The notes under the pieces are model-generated. The model saw only the letters and a program-made list of their open reading frames with translations. It ran no database searches and was not told the origin of the DNA. DNA of 64,000 bases from Collinsella sp944321445 (GTDB taxonomy: Bacteria > Actinomycetota > Coriobacteriia > Coriobacteriales > Coriobacteriaceae): the NCBI RefSeq assembly GCF_030371825.1, contig NZ_JAUDDM010000001.1. The stretch is one strand, 5' to 3'. Shown in pieces: positions 1 to 8,739 of this stretch; the first letter of the stretch is position 1; each line of letters begins with the position of its first letter. Both the position numbers and the translations under genes were made by a program.

Positions 1-852
1 GACCGTGCCCGGACCGGTGTGGGCGCCGATGACCGTGCCGATGTCGCTGATCTCGACCTTGCCCTTAAGAGCGGGAATCTTCTCCCCCACCAGACGTGCA
101 ACCTCCTGCGCATCCTCGAGGCAGTCGGAGTGCGAGATGGTGCAACGGCCCGTGTACGCGGCACCGTTTTCAACGTGCTCCATCATGTCGTCCACCAGAC
201 GGACGATGGCCTTCTTCTTGGTGCGGATCTTCTCGCGCGGGATGAGCTTGCCCTCGAAGTTGACGTTCATCACCGGGCAGATCTTGAGTGCCGTGGCGAT
301 GAGTGCGCTCGTGGCAGACACGCGGCCGCCGCGCTTCAGGCAATCCAGGTCGGACACGAAGAACCACTGGTTGACGTTCATCTTGTGGACCTCGGTCCAC
401 TCGGCGAGCTCGTCGAACGACATGCCCTCGTCGCGCTTGTCGGCCATGAGCTCCACGAGCAGGCCGAAGCCGGCGGAAGCACACAGCGAGTCGATGACGC
501 GGATCTTGCGCTCGGGGTACTTGGGCGCGAGCTCGTCGGCGGCGAGGCACGCAGAGTTGTACGTGCCGGAAATGCCCGTCGACAGTGCGACGTGCAGGAT
601 GTCGAGCCCCTGCTTGAGATAGGGTTCCCAAAAATCGACGTATTCGCCGGTGCCCACCTGCGAAGTCCTCGCCTGCGCGCCCGCCTTGAGCTTGCCGAAG
701 AACTCCTGGGGCGTCGTGGACTGGTAGATGTCGTCCGTGTAAGTCTGCCCATTCATCTCGTAGTGGAAGCAGACGAACCCGACGTTGCGCTCCCGGAAAA
801 ACGAAAGCGGCATATCGGCCGTCGACTCGCAGGAAATCAGGTAATCGCTCAT
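1..852 (-). CDS. DegV family protein (fatty-acid binding), 3' end outside window
   Basis: 284 codons are visible, starting MSDYLISCESTADMP; the stop lies beyond position 1, so only the last residues are probably missing (family length is about 280-290). The DegV hallmarks are visible: an early TSQ, the ALSTGISGTYNSA stretch near residue 100, and LKRGGRVS near residue 175. DegV/FakB proteins bind a fatty acid and, in Firmicutes, present it to the kinase FakA for phosphorylation and phospholipid synthesis; that role is known from the family, not shown here. GGAGAG lies 4-7 bases before the ATG. It is the last gene before the window edge and is transcribed away from the SUF locus. Confidence 0.9.
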   Translation of the reverse strand, partial: MSDYLISCESTADMPLSFFRERNVGFVCFHYEMNGQTYTDDIYQSTTPQEFFGKLKAGAQARTSQVGTGEYVDFWEPYLKQGLDILHVALSTGISGTYNSACLAADELAPKYPERKIRVIDSLCASAGFGLLVELMADKRDEGMSFDELAEWTEVHKMNVNQWFFVSDLDCLKRGGRVSATSALIATALKICPVMNVNFEGKLIPREKIRTKKKAIVRLVDDMMEHVENGAAYTGRCTISHSDCLEDAQEVARLVGEKIPALKGKVEISDIGTVIGAHTGPGTV

Positions 853-997
853 GTGCTCTCCTTCGTGATGCTGCATCAAACCCCGCATCGGCCGCGGAGC
901 CTTCCCTGCCATATGGGATTATCGCACCGGTTGAGCGAATACGCGAGTAAAACGGCGCCGAACGTCCGCAGCGGACGCAATCGAGCCGCCAAGAGCG

Positions 998-1447
998 CTA
1001 GGCGCCCTCGATATGGGAGACGTCGATGTCGATATTGAGCTCGGGCACGCGCGCGAGCTCCTCGAGCGTCACGCCGTCCACATAGCTGTCGATTGCGTCC
1101 TCGAGCCCCTGCCAGAACTTGACCGTCGAACACAGGTCGGACCTGCCGCAGGTGCCCTCCAGGCCATCGCAGGCGACCGGCGCCGTCGCGCCCTCCGCGG
1201 CGCGCAGGATGTCGCCGGCGCGTACCTCACAGGCGGGCTTTGCCAGCATATAGCCGCCGCCCTTGCCGCGCACGCTCCTGAGCAGGCCGGCCGCCATGAG
1301 GGGGCGCACGAGCTGCTCGAGGTATTTCAGCGAGATGTTCTCGCGCTCCGCCACCTCGCGCAGGGCGATCTTGCCCTCCTCGTCACCGAAGGCGGCGATG
1401 TAGATCATGAGCCGCAGCGCGTAGCGGCCTTTGGACGATATCAGCAT
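998..1447 (-). CDS. Rrf2-family Fe-S-sensing transcriptional regulator (IscR/SufR-like)
   Basis: A 149-residue Rrf2 protein. The N-terminal winged helix starts MLISSKGRYALRLM and includes the typical KYLEQLVRPL recognition region. Three cysteines (C93, C100, C106) fall where IscR-type proteins ligate a [2Fe-2S] cluster, so cluster sensing is likely. It is divergent from sufC with 160 bp between, the standard arrangement for a regulator of Fe-S assembly; by inference it represses or tunes sufCBDSU and its own gene. GGGAGAAGG precedes the ATG. C73 is an extra cysteine outside the triad. Confidence 0.9.
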   Translation of the reverse strand: MLISSKGRYALRLMIYIAAFGDEEGKIALREVAERENISLKYLEQLVRPLMAAGLLRSVRGKGGGYMLAKPACEVRAGDILRAAEGATAPVACDGLEGTCGRSDLCSTVKFWQGLEDAIDSYVDGVTLEELARVPELNIDIDVSHIEGA

Positions 1448-1607
1448 CGTGACCTTCTCCCATCATGGCAGCGGGGCCGATTTCCCTCGCCACAAGCCTA
1501 ATCTTAGTGAAGTACTCGGATTTATCCTTGACTCTTTTCCGGTACATCTTATCCTTATCCCGAGAGAATTCCTAGGGTTTATCCCAACAAGCGAGGAAGG
1601 ACACCCG
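1448..1607. promoter_or_regulatory. Divergent regulatory region between Rrf2 gene and sufC
   Basis: 160 bp, much more AT-rich than the flanking genes. It should hold both divergent promoters and the Rrf2 operator. An overlapping palindromic stretch GAATTCCTAGG lies at 1567-1577, just upstream of the sufC ribosome binding site. I cannot assign a defined Rrf2 operator by eye. Confidence 0.5.
1528..1555 (+). promoter_or_regulatory. Candidate sigma70-type promoter of the suf operon
   Basis: TTGACT at 1528-1533 and TATCCT at 1550-1555 are separated by 16 bp, about 50 bp ahead of the sufC ATG. The -35 matches the consensus at five of six bases and the -10 at four of six. Confidence 0.5.
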
Positions 1608-2381
1608 ATGTCAACAGATGCGCTGCTCAGCGTCGCCAACCTCACCGCCTCGGTCGATGAGAAGACGATTCTCCATAATGTCAATCTGAACGTGCGCGCC
1701 GGCGAGACCCATGTGCTCATGGGCCCCAACGGCGCAGGCAAGTCCACCATGGGCCATGTCATCATGGGCGACCCGGTCTACACCGTAAACGAGGGCACCA
1801 TCACCTTCGACGGCGCCGACATCACCGAGCTTTCGTGCGACAAGCGCAGCCGCGCTGGCCTGTTCCTGTCGTTCCAGGCGCCGGTCGAGATTCCCGGCGT
1901 GCCGCTGTCGAGCTTTTTGCGCGCCACCATCGCCGACCGCCCCGGCCTCGAGATGAAGGGTAAAGAGTTCCGCCGCCGCGTGAAGGAGCTCGCTGCGCAG
2001 CTCGACATGGACACCGCCTACCTCAACCGCGAGCTGGGCGTGGGCTTCTCGGGCGGCGAGAAGAAGAAGGTCGAGATGCTGCAGCTGCTGCTGCTCCAGC
2101 CCAAGCTCGCCATCCTTGATGAGACCGACTCCGGCCTCGACGTCGACGCGCTGTCCGTCGTGTCTCGCGGCATGGACGCCTACCGCGCCAGCTGCGACGG
2201 GTCGCTCGTCATCATCACGCACAACACGCGCATCCTCGAGCACCTCACCGTCGACCGCGTCCACGTCATGGTGGGCGGCCGCATCGTGCGCGAGGACGAC
2301 GCGAGCCTCATCCCGTGGATCGACGAGCACGGCTTCGAGTCGTTCGAGCGCGAGGCCGCCGGCACCGCCGACGAGCGCTAG
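1608..2381 (+). CDS. sufC: SufC, Fe-S cluster assembly ATPase
   Basis: A 257-residue ABC-type ATPase of the SufBCD scaffold complex, driving cluster assembly in the cytoplasm. Walker A GPNGAGKS is at residues 39-46, the signature FSGGE at 147-151, Walker B LAILDE at 167-172 and the switch histidine at 205 (THN). The SufC-specific DETDSGLDVDA stretch is present. The start at 1608 was chosen because the sequence upstream in this frame is the regulatory region and GAGGAAGG sits 8-10 bases before this ATG. First gene of sufCBDSU; 12 bp to sufB. Confidence 0.97.
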   Translation: MSTDALLSVANLTASVDEKTILHNVNLNVRAGETHVLMGPNGAGKSTMGHVIMGDPVYTVNEGTITFDGADITELSCDKRSRAGLFLSFQAPVEIPGVPLSSFLRATIADRPGLEMKGKEFRRRVKELAAQLDMDTAYLNRELGVGFSGGEKKKVEMLQLLLLQPKLAILDETDSGLDVDALSVVSRGMDAYRASCDGSLVIITHNTRILEHLTVDRVHVMVGGRIVREDDASLIPWIDEHGFESFEREAAGTADER

Positions 2382-2393
2382 GGAGGCCGGACC

Positions 2394-3806
2394 GTGGCAA
2401 AGCAGCGCACCGAGGTCGCGGATATCGACCGCAGTCTCTACGACTTCCGCTATGACGAGGAAGGCTTCGAGCGCCTGGACGCCGGCCTCACGCCCGAGAT
2501 CGTGACCGAGATCTCGCAGCGCAAGGACGAGCCCCAGTGGATGCTCGATTTCCGCCTGAAGTCGCTCGAGATCTACAACCGCATGCCCAACCCCACCTGG
2601 GGCCCGTCGATCGCCGGACTGGACATGGACCACATCGTCACGTACGTGAAACCCAACACCGACCAGAAGGCCGACTGGGATTCCGTGCCCGACGACATCA
2701 AGAACACCTTCGAGCGCCTGGGCATTCCCGAGGCCGAGCGCAGCTACCTGGCCGGCGTGGGCGCCCAGTACGACTCGGAGCTCGTGTATCACAACATGCA
2801 GGACACGGCCTCCAAGATGGGCATCGTGTACTCCGGCATCGAGGAGGCGCTCCACGAGCCCAAGTGGGAGGCGATCATCCGCGAGAAGTTCATGACGCTC
2901 ATCCCGCCCACCGACCACAAGTTCGCAGCCCTGCACGGCGCCGTGTGGTCGGGCGGCTCGTTCGTGTACGTGCCCAAGGGCGTGAAGCTCGACTTCCCGC
3001 TCCAGAGCTACTTCCGCCTGAACGCCGCCGGCGCGGGCCAGTTCGAGCACACGCTCATCATCGTTGAGGACGACGCCGACCTGCACTTCATCGAGGGCTG
3101 CTCGGCACCCAAGTACAACGTGGCCAACCTCCACGCCGGCGCGGTAGAGCTGTTCGTGGGCAAGCGCGCGCACCTGCGCTACTCCACGATCGAGAACTGG
3201 TCGAAGAACATGTACAACCTGAACACGAAGCGCGCCCGCTGCGACGAGGAAGGCGAGATCGAGTGGATCTCGGGCTCCTTCGGCAGCCACGTGGGCTACC
3301 TCTACCCCATGAGCGTGCTTGCGGGCAGGAAGTCTAAGTCGAGCTTCACCGGCATCACCTTTGCCGGCGCCGGCCAGAACCTCGACACCGGATGCAAGGT
3401 GGTGCTCGGCGCGCCCGAGACCACGGCGACCGTCGAGACCAAGGGCATCTCCAAGGGCGGCGGCATCCAGACGTTCCGCAGCTCCATCGTGGCGACGCCC
3501 GCCGCCGAGGGCTCGGCGGCAACGGTTTCCTGCCAGTCGCTCATGCTCGACGACGAGAGCCGCTCGGACACCATCCCCTCGATGGATATTCGCGCCAAAA
3601 ACGTGGACATCGGCCACGAGGCCACGATCGGCCGCATCGGCGACGACAAGATCTTCTACCTCATGAGCCGCGGCATCTCCGAGGAGGAAGCCCGCACCAT
3701 GATCGTGAACGGCTTTGCGAACCCGGTGTCGAAGGAGCTGCCGCTCGAGTACGCCGTCGAGATGAACAACCTGATCAAGCTGGAGATGGAAGGGGCGATC
3801 GGTTAG
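2394..3806 (+). CDS. sufB: SufB, Fe-S cluster scaffold subunit
   Basis: A 470-residue SufB with a GTG start preceded by GGAGG. SufB forms the SufBC2D complex, where the nascent cluster is built before transfer to apo-proteins. The N-terminal half has the family stretch EPQWMLDFRLKSLEIYNRMP, and the C-terminal right-handed beta-helix core includes GMVYSGIEEAL-like and SRGISEEEARTMIVNGF segments. The stop codon abuts the sufD ATG with no intergenic base, which implies translational coupling. Length fits Gram-positive SufB (about 465-470). Confidence 0.97.
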   Translation: MAKQRTEVADIDRSLYDFRYDEEGFERLDAGLTPEIVTEISQRKDEPQWMLDFRLKSLEIYNRMPNPTWGPSIAGLDMDHIVTYVKPNTDQKADWDSVPDDIKNTFERLGIPEAERSYLAGVGAQYDSELVYHNMQDTASKMGIVYSGIEEALHEPKWEAIIREKFMTLIPPTDHKFAALHGAVWSGGSFVYVPKGVKLDFPLQSYFRLNAAGAGQFEHTLIIVEDDADLHFIEGCSAPKYNVANLHAGAVELFVGKRAHLRYSTIENWSKNMYNLNTKRARCDEEGEIEWISGSFGSHVGYLYPMSVLAGRKSKSSFTGITFAGAGQNLDTGCKVVLGAPETTATVETKGISKGGGIQTFRSSIVATPAAEGSAATVSCQSLMLDDESRSDTIPSMDIRAKNVDIGHEATIGRIGDDKIFYLMSRGISEEEARTMIVNGFANPVSKELPLEYAVEMNNLIKLEMEGAIG

Positions 3807-5081
3807 ATGGATGCCCTGACGATTAAGCATGCGAGCGCCATGCCGGCGCCCACCTGGAGCTGGCTGCGCATGAACGATACGAAGCTCGAGATCCCGTGCG
3901 ATCTTGAGCGCGTGCGCGCCGTGACCGTGGAGGCCGACGAGGCCCTGACCGAGACCCATGCGAGCTTTGAGGGCGCCGTGGCGAAGCTGCAGGAGCGCCT
4001 GGACGCCGAGCGCACCGGGCTTGAGGACACCCGCGCCTGCGTGCGCGCCGCCGCGCGCGAGGCGGAGGACCTGAACGACCTCGACACGCCCGCGCTGTCC
4101 GCCTACCAGCTGCGCGCCACCCGCGATGAGCTCGCGAACGACGTCGCTGCCGCCTTCGAGACGGGCATCGGCATCGACGCGCGCTCGTACTTGAATTTCC
4201 TCGCCGGCGGCACCGTGGTGCTCGCCACCGAGGAGGGCGCCGACGAGGCCGCCGTGGTGCGCGTTGCCGGTACGGCGGGTGGAGCCGCCGCGGCGAGCGT
4301 AGACGTTGTCGCCGCTCCCGACTCGACCCTCGACCTCACCGTGTCGCTCGACGGCAACGGCGAGGGCAGCGACGCTGCGGGGCTCATCGGCTCGGAGTTG
4401 CGCGTGTTCGCCGGCCCTCGTTCGCACGTGAACGTATGCGTCTACGTGACCGCCGATGCGGGCTTCACCGCTCTCGATGATTCGGGCTACGTGCTGGACG
4501 AGGGCGCACGCGTGACCGTGCGCCACACCGTGCTCGGCGGCGCGCACACCGCCACCGGCTTGGCGGCGGACCTGCGCGGCGACACCGCCCGCATGGATGT
4601 CGACACCCGTTACCTTGCCTGCGGCGAGGACACGCGCGACTTCAACTACATCATTCGCCATCACGGGCGCAAAACCGTCTCCAACATGGACGCGAACGGC
4701 GTGCTCACCGGCACCTCCAAAAAGGTGCTGCGCGGCACCATCGACCTCATCCACGGCTGCAAGGGCTCCGAGGGCTCCGAGCGCGAGACCGTGCTTCTGG
4801 CAAACCAGGGCGTGGACAACAAAACCGTGCCCACGATCCTGTGCGACGAGGACGACGTCGCCGGCAACCACGGCGCCACCATCGGCCATGTGCGCCCCGA
4901 GCAGCTGTTCTACCTGGGCTGCCGCGGCCTTTCGCAGGAGGCCGCCGAGGCGCTGTTCGTGACAGCCAAGCTCGAGGACGCAGCACTTTCTGCTCCCGAT
5001 GAGCAGATTCGCGCCAACGTGGTGCGCCTGGGGTCGGCGCTCGTCGATGACTTCGAGGATTTCGAGGAGGAGCTCGCATGA
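3807..5081 (+). CDS. sufD: SufD, Fe-S assembly complex subunit
   Basis: A 424-residue SufD, homologous to SufB in its C-terminal beta-helix. The conserved NHGATIGHVRPEQLFYLGCRGLS region sits near residue 350-375 and is the strongest family signature. It pairs with SufB and SufC in the scaffold complex and is linked to iron acquisition in characterised systems. The N-terminal region (residues 40-100) is Ala/Glu-rich and poorly conserved. The start directly follows the sufB stop; the end overlaps the sufS ATG by four bases (ATGA). Confidence 0.93.
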   Translation: MDALTIKHASAMPAPTWSWLRMNDTKLEIPCDLERVRAVTVEADEALTETHASFEGAVAKLQERLDAERTGLEDTRACVRAAAREAEDLNDLDTPALSAYQLRATRDELANDVAAAFETGIGIDARSYLNFLAGGTVVLATEEGADEAAVVRVAGTAGGAAAASVDVVAAPDSTLDLTVSLDGNGEGSDAAGLIGSELRVFAGPRSHVNVCVYVTADAGFTALDDSGYVLDEGARVTVRHTVLGGAHTATGLAADLRGDTARMDVDTRYLACGEDTRDFNYIIRHHGRKTVSNMDANGVLTGTSKKVLRGTIDLIHGCKGSEGSERETVLLANQGVDNKTVPTILCDEDDVAGNHGATIGHVRPEQLFYLGCRGLSQEAAEALFVTAKLEDAALSAPDEQIRANVVRLGSALVDDFEDFEEELA

Positions 5082-6328
5082 TCGATATCGAGGCGAATCC
5101 CTACAAGGCGGACTTCCCGCTGCTGGCGGGAAAGCCCGAGATCGCGTTTTTGGACAGCGGCGCCACCGCACAGCGCCCTGCCTGCGCCCTTGACGCGCAG
5201 CGCTCGTTCTACGAGACCATGAACGCCAACCCGCTGCGCGGCCTGTACTCGCTGTCTGTGGAGGCCACCGAGGCCATTGCGCAGGTGCGCGCGCAGATCG
5301 CTCGCCTGCTGGGTGCGGTGGACGATCGCGGCCGCGCGATGGCACGCGACATCGTGTTCACGCGCAACGCGAGCGAGTCGCTGAATTTGGTCGCCAAGTC
5401 GTTCGCCCCGTGCGTGCTCGAGCCGGGCGACGAGGTCGCCATCACCATCATGGAGCACCACTCCAACCTCATCCCCTGGCAGCAGGCTTGCCGTGCTGCG
5501 GGCGCCACGCTCGTGTACCTCTATCCCGAGCAGGACGGTACGATCACCGACGAGGAGATCGCCGCAAAGGTGGGTCCGCGCACCAAGATCGTGGCCGCCG
5601 GCCACGTGTCGAACGTGATGGGCGTCGAGAACCCCGTTGCCAAGCTGGCCGATGCCGTGCACGCGCACGGCGGGTACCTCGTGGTCGACGGCGCGCAGTC
5701 GGTGCCCCATATGACCGTCGACGTGCGCGCACTCGGCGCGGATTTCTTCGCATTCTCTGCCCACAAGGCACTCGGCCCCATGGGTATCGGTGTGCTGTGG
5801 GGACGCCACGAGCTGCTCGAGCAGATGCCCCCCATGCTCACCGGCGGCGAGATGATCGACTCGGTGACCGAGCAGGACGCCGTGTGGGCCCCGGTGCCCG
5901 AGAAGTTCGAGGCGGGCACCCAGGACGCCGCCGGCATCTACGCCACGGGCGCGGCGCTCACCTACCTCACCGAGACCGTGGGTTACGAGGCCGTGGCCGA
6001 GCGCGAGGCGGCACTTGTTGCCTACGCGATGGAGCGCCTGGCCGAGCTGCCGTATATCGGCATCATCGGACCTGTCGAGGCCGCACGCCATCACGGCGTC
6101 ATCAGCTTCAACGTCCGCGGCATTCACCCGCACGACGTGGCGAGCATCCTCGACATGAGCGGCGTGTGCATCCGCGCGGGGCACCATTGCGCCCAGCCGC
6201 TGCTCACCTGGCTTGGCGTCGAAAACCTCGCCTGCTGCCGCGCGAGCCTCGCCTTCTACAACGACAAGAGCGACGTCGACCGCTTTATCGACGGCCTCGC
6301 CACCGTCTGGTCCACCTTCAACGCCTAA
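5078..6328 (+). CDS. sufS: SufS cysteine desulfurase
   Basis: A 416-residue group II cysteine desulfurase that removes sulfur from cysteine to leave alanine and a protein persulfide. The PLP lysine is K230 in SAHKALGPMG and the persulfide cysteine is C371 in RAGHHCAQP. The EHHSNLIPW and DGAQSVPH cofactor-binding segments are intact. It overlaps sufD (ATGA), so the two are translationally coupled. In Gram-positive SUF systems the acceptor of the persulfide is SufU, which follows 47 bp downstream. Confidence 0.97.
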   Translation: MIDIEANPYKADFPLLAGKPEIAFLDSGATAQRPACALDAQRSFYETMNANPLRGLYSLSVEATEAIAQVRAQIARLLGAVDDRGRAMARDIVFTRNASESLNLVAKSFAPCVLEPGDEVAITIMEHHSNLIPWQQACRAAGATLVYLYPEQDGTITDEEIAAKVGPRTKIVAAGHVSNVMGVENPVAKLADAVHAHGGYLVVDGAQSVPHMTVDVRALGADFFAFSAHKALGPMGIGVLWGRHELLEQMPPMLTGGEMIDSVTEQDAVWAPVPEKFEAGTQDAAGIYATGAALTYLTETVGYEAVAEREAALVAYAMERLAELPYIGIIGPVEAARHHGVISFNVRGIHPHDVASILDMSGVCIRAGHHCAQPLLTWLGVENLACCRASLAFYNDKSDVDRFIDGLATVWSTFNA

Positions 6329-6330
6329 GC

Positions 6331-6360
6331 GGGAAAATAGGGACAGGCACTATATTCCCA
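6331..6360 (+). repeat. Palindrome-family A half element in the sufS-sufU spacer
   Basis: This 30-bp stretch starts GGGAAAATAGGGACAGGCAC and ends in TTCCCA. It matches one arm of the large perfect palindrome at 43515-43580 at nearly every position, including the GGGACAGGCACT core. It lies inside the transcribed suf operon, so it forms part of the mRNA between sufS and sufU. Confidence 0.7.
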
Positions 6361-6375
6361 TTAAGGAGCACCCCC

Positions 6376-6798
6376 ATGGGCAACCTCTACACGTCAACGA
6401 CGTTCATGGAGCACAACTCGCACCCCGACTACAAGTACGAGATGGACTCCCCCACCCACGAGCACGACGGTATCAACCCCAGCTGCGGCGACGAGCTGAC
6501 CTTGCAGCTGCGCGTAGAGAACGGCGTGATCGAGGAGGCGAGCTTCACCGGCCACGGCTGCGCCATCTCCCAGGCGAGCGCCGACATCATGGCCGAGCTC
6601 ATCACCGGCGAGACCGTCGAGGAAGCAAAGCGCCTCTCAGAGCTGTTTTTGGCCATGATCCGCGGCGACGAGCTCACCGAAGAGGACTACGAGGACCTCG
6701 ACGAAGCTGCGCAGCTGAAGGACATCTCCCACATGCCCGCCCGCGTGAAGTGCGCCGAGCTGGCTTGGCGCACCCTCGACGGCATGCTCACTGAGTAA
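6376..6798 (+). CDS. sufU: SufU, zinc-dependent sulfur transfer protein
   Basis: A 140-residue SufU. Zn/sulfur-transfer ligands are visible as C37 and D39 (NPSCGDE), C62 (GHGCAIS) and C126 (KCAEL), the arrangement of Gram-positive SufU rather than an IscU scaffold; residues 80-105 are the insertion typical of SufU. It accepts persulfide sulfur from SufS and passes it to SufBCD. Last gene of the operon: AAGGAG precedes the ATG and an intrinsic terminator follows the stop. Confidence 0.95.
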   Translation: MGNLYTSTTFMEHNSHPDYKYEMDSPTHEHDGINPSCGDELTLQLRVENGVIEEASFTGHGCAISQASADIMAELITGETVEEAKRLSELFLAMIRGDELTEEDYEDLDEAAQLKDISHMPARVKCAELAWRTLDGMLTE

Positions 6799-6845
6799 CA
6801 GCGTCTGGGACAAGGCGGCCTGCCTGCCTCGTCCTGCAATCAGAG

Positions 6846-6878
6846 GCCCATCGGGATACCCGTCCTGATGGGCTTTTT
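6846..6878 (+). terminator. Intrinsic terminator of the suf operon
   Basis: GCCCATC (6846-6852) pairs with GATGGGC (6867-6873), followed directly by five T. It closes the sufCBDSU operon. Confidence 0.85.
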
Positions 6879-6910
6879 CGTTAGGGCACAGCATGCAGCA
6901 GCCGTGCACG

Positions 6911-6946
6911 AAAAAGCCGCCGCCCGGCGCGAAGCCGGACGGCGGC
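6911..6946 (-). terminator. Intrinsic terminator of the GGGtGRT/NifU-like operon
   Basis: Read on the minus strand, a 13-bp GC-rich stem (arms around 6916-6928 and 6934-6946, one mismatch) ends in TTTTT at 6915-6911. It faces the suf terminator. Confidence 0.85.
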
Positions 6947-6981
6947 GATACGCTCTAGGTAAAAGAACCCTTAGGGCAGAT

Positions 6982-7986
6982 TTACTCGTTGAGAGCGGCG
7001 TTGATCGCGACGGCGCAGGCGACGGTGGCACCGACCATGGGGTTGTTGCCCATGCCGATGAGGCCCATCATGTCAACGTGCGCAGGCACCGAGGAGGAGC
7101 CGGCGAACTGGGCGTCGGAATGCATACGACCCATGGTGTCGGTCATGCCGTAGGAGGCGGGGCCGGCAGCCATGTTGTCCGGGTGCAGGGTACGGCCGGT
7201 ACCGCCACCGGAGGCCACGGAGAAGTACTTCTTGCCGGCGGCCAGGCGCTCCTTCTTGTAGGTGCCCGCAACGGGGTGCTGGAAGCGCGTGGGGTTGGTG
7301 GAGTTACCGGTGATCGAGATGTCGACGTTCTCGTGCCACATGATGGCAACACCCTCGCGGACGTCGTCGGCGCCGTAGCAGTTGACCTCGGCGCGCGGGC
7401 CGTCGGAGTACGGGATGGTCTCGACGATCTTGAGCTCGCCCGTGAAGTAATCGAACTGAGTCTTCACGTAGGTGAAGCCGTTGATGCGGGCGATGATCTG
7501 AGCGGCGTCCTTGCCGAGGCCGTTCAGGATAACGCGCAGCGGCTTCTTGCGGGCCTTGTTGGCGTTCATAGCGATGCCGATAGCGCCCTCAGCGGCCGCG
7601 AAGGACTCGTGACCGGCCAAAAACGCGAAGCACTCGGTGTCGTCGCCGAGCAGCATGGCGCCCAGGTTGCCGTGGCCCAGACCGACCTTGCGGTCCTCGG
7701 CGACGGAGCCGGGCACGCAGAAGGCCTGCAGGCCCTCGCCGATGATAGCGGCGGCCTCAGAAGCGGTCTTGGCACCCTTCTTGATGGCGAGAGCGCAACC
7801 GAGGGTGTAGGCCCACTTGGCGTTCTCGAACGCGATGGACTGGACGCCTGCGACGATCTCGCGCGGGTCGATGCCCTTGTCCTGGCAGATCTGCAGAGCC
7901 TCCTCGAGGGAGGAGATGCCGTTCTCGGCGAGGCACGCGTTGATCTTCTCGATGCGGCGCTCGTAACCTTCGAAGCTAACAGCCAT
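6982..7986 (-). CDS. GGGtGRT family protein
   Basis: A 334-residue protein carrying the name-giving motif GGGTGRT at residues 260-266. The family is found in anaerobes and usually sits beside a NifU N-terminal-like protein, as here; its biochemical role is not established. Other visible features are a Gly-rich GLGHGNLGAMLLGD segment near residue 102, a VILNGLGKDAAQ segment near 152, and six cysteines, so metal or cluster binding is possible but unproven. GGGAGGG precedes the ATG. Second gene of a two-gene operon, 18 bp after the NifU-like gene and convergent with suf. Confidence 0.85.
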   Translation of the reverse strand: MAVSFEGYERRIEKINACLAENGISSLEEALQICQDKGIDPREIVAGVQSIAFENAKWAYTLGCALAIKKGAKTASEAAAIIGEGLQAFCVPGSVAEDRKVGLGHGNLGAMLLGDDTECFAFLAGHESFAAAEGAIGIAMNANKARKKPLRVILNGLGKDAAQIIARINGFTYVKTQFDYFTGELKIVETIPYSDGPRAEVNCYGADDVREGVAIMWHENVDISITGNSTNPTRFQHPVAGTYKKERLAAGKKYFSVASGGGTGRTLHPDNMAAGPASYGMTDTMGRMHSDAQFAGSSSVPAHVDMMGLIGMGNNPMVGATVACAVAINAALNE

Positions 7987-8004
7987 TGTTCTTTCCCTCC
8001 CTTT

Positions 8005-8739
8005 CTACTCGTGAACCGGGAACACGGACTCGACAGTGTGGGTCTCCTCGTCGGTACGAGGATCGATGTACTTGGTAGCGGCCTCCCACTGACCATAGTG
8101 ACCCATGGCGCCAGCGATGGCGTCCTCGGGGGTGGCGCCCTTCTTGAGAGCGTCGGTGAACTTGCCGAGGTTCAGGAACTCGAACGCGATGATCTCGTTC
8201 TTGTCGTTGAGCGCCATGCGGGTGACGTAACCCTGGGAGAGCTCGAGGTAGCGAGCGCCCTTGGCCTTGGTGCCGAACATGGTGCCGACCTGGGAGCGCA
8301 GGCCCTTGCCGAGGTCGTCAAGGGAGGCGCCGACGGGCAGGCCGCCCTCGGAGAACGCGGTCTGGCTGCGGCCGTACACGATCTGCAGGAAGATCTCGCG
8401 CATAGCGACGTTGATGGCGTCGCAGACGAGGTCGGTGTTCAGGGCCTCGAGGATAGTCTTGCCGGGAAGGATCTCGGAAGCCATGGCCGCAGAGTGCGTC
8501 ATGCCGGAGCAACCGAGGGTCTCGACGAGGCACTCCTCGATGATGCCGTTTTTGACGTTAAGGGTGAGCTTGGAAGCGCCCTGCTGGGGAGCGCACCAAC
8601 CCACGCCATGCGTAAGGCCGGAGATGTCGGAAATCTCCTTGGCCTGAATCCACTGACCCTCCTCGGGGATGGGTGCGGGGCCGTGGTATGCGCCCTTGGC
8701 GACGGGGCACATGTTCTCCACTTCTGCTGTGTACTGCAT
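8005..8739 (-). CDS. NifU-like iron-sulfur scaffold family protein
   Basis: A 244-residue protein related to the N-terminal NifU/IscU scaffold fold, with C11, C49, C70, C77 (TLGCSGMTH) and C106 (LVCDAIN) as candidate ligands. The IscU-like element is the run LTLNVKNGIIEECLVETLGC at residues 58-77, and the C-terminal part is family-specific. ATG 8739 was chosen because GAGGAGG lies just upstream; the same frame upstream continues into non-coding AT-rich DNA. First gene of the operon with the GGGtGRT protein. It is probably not the main SUF scaffold, which is SufBCD. Confidence 0.8.
   Translation of the reverse strand: MQYTAEVENMCPVAKGAYHGPAPIPEEGQWIQAKEISDISGLTHGVGWCAPQQGASKLTLNVKNGIIEECLVETLGCSGMTHSAAMASEILPGKTILEALNTDLVCDAINVAMREIFLQIVYGRSQTAFSEGGLPVGASLDDLGKGLRSQVGTMFGTKAKGARYLELSQGYVTRMALNDKNEIIAFEFLNLGKFTDALKKGATPEDAIAGAMGHYGQWEAATKYIDPRTDEETHTVESVFPVHE

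Noticed and set aside
1611..5345. A 1,244-codon open frame on the minus strand across sufC-sufD
   Set aside because: It is antisense to four clear suf genes and rich in Val/His/Arg/Gly, as expected from the complement of GC-rich codons.
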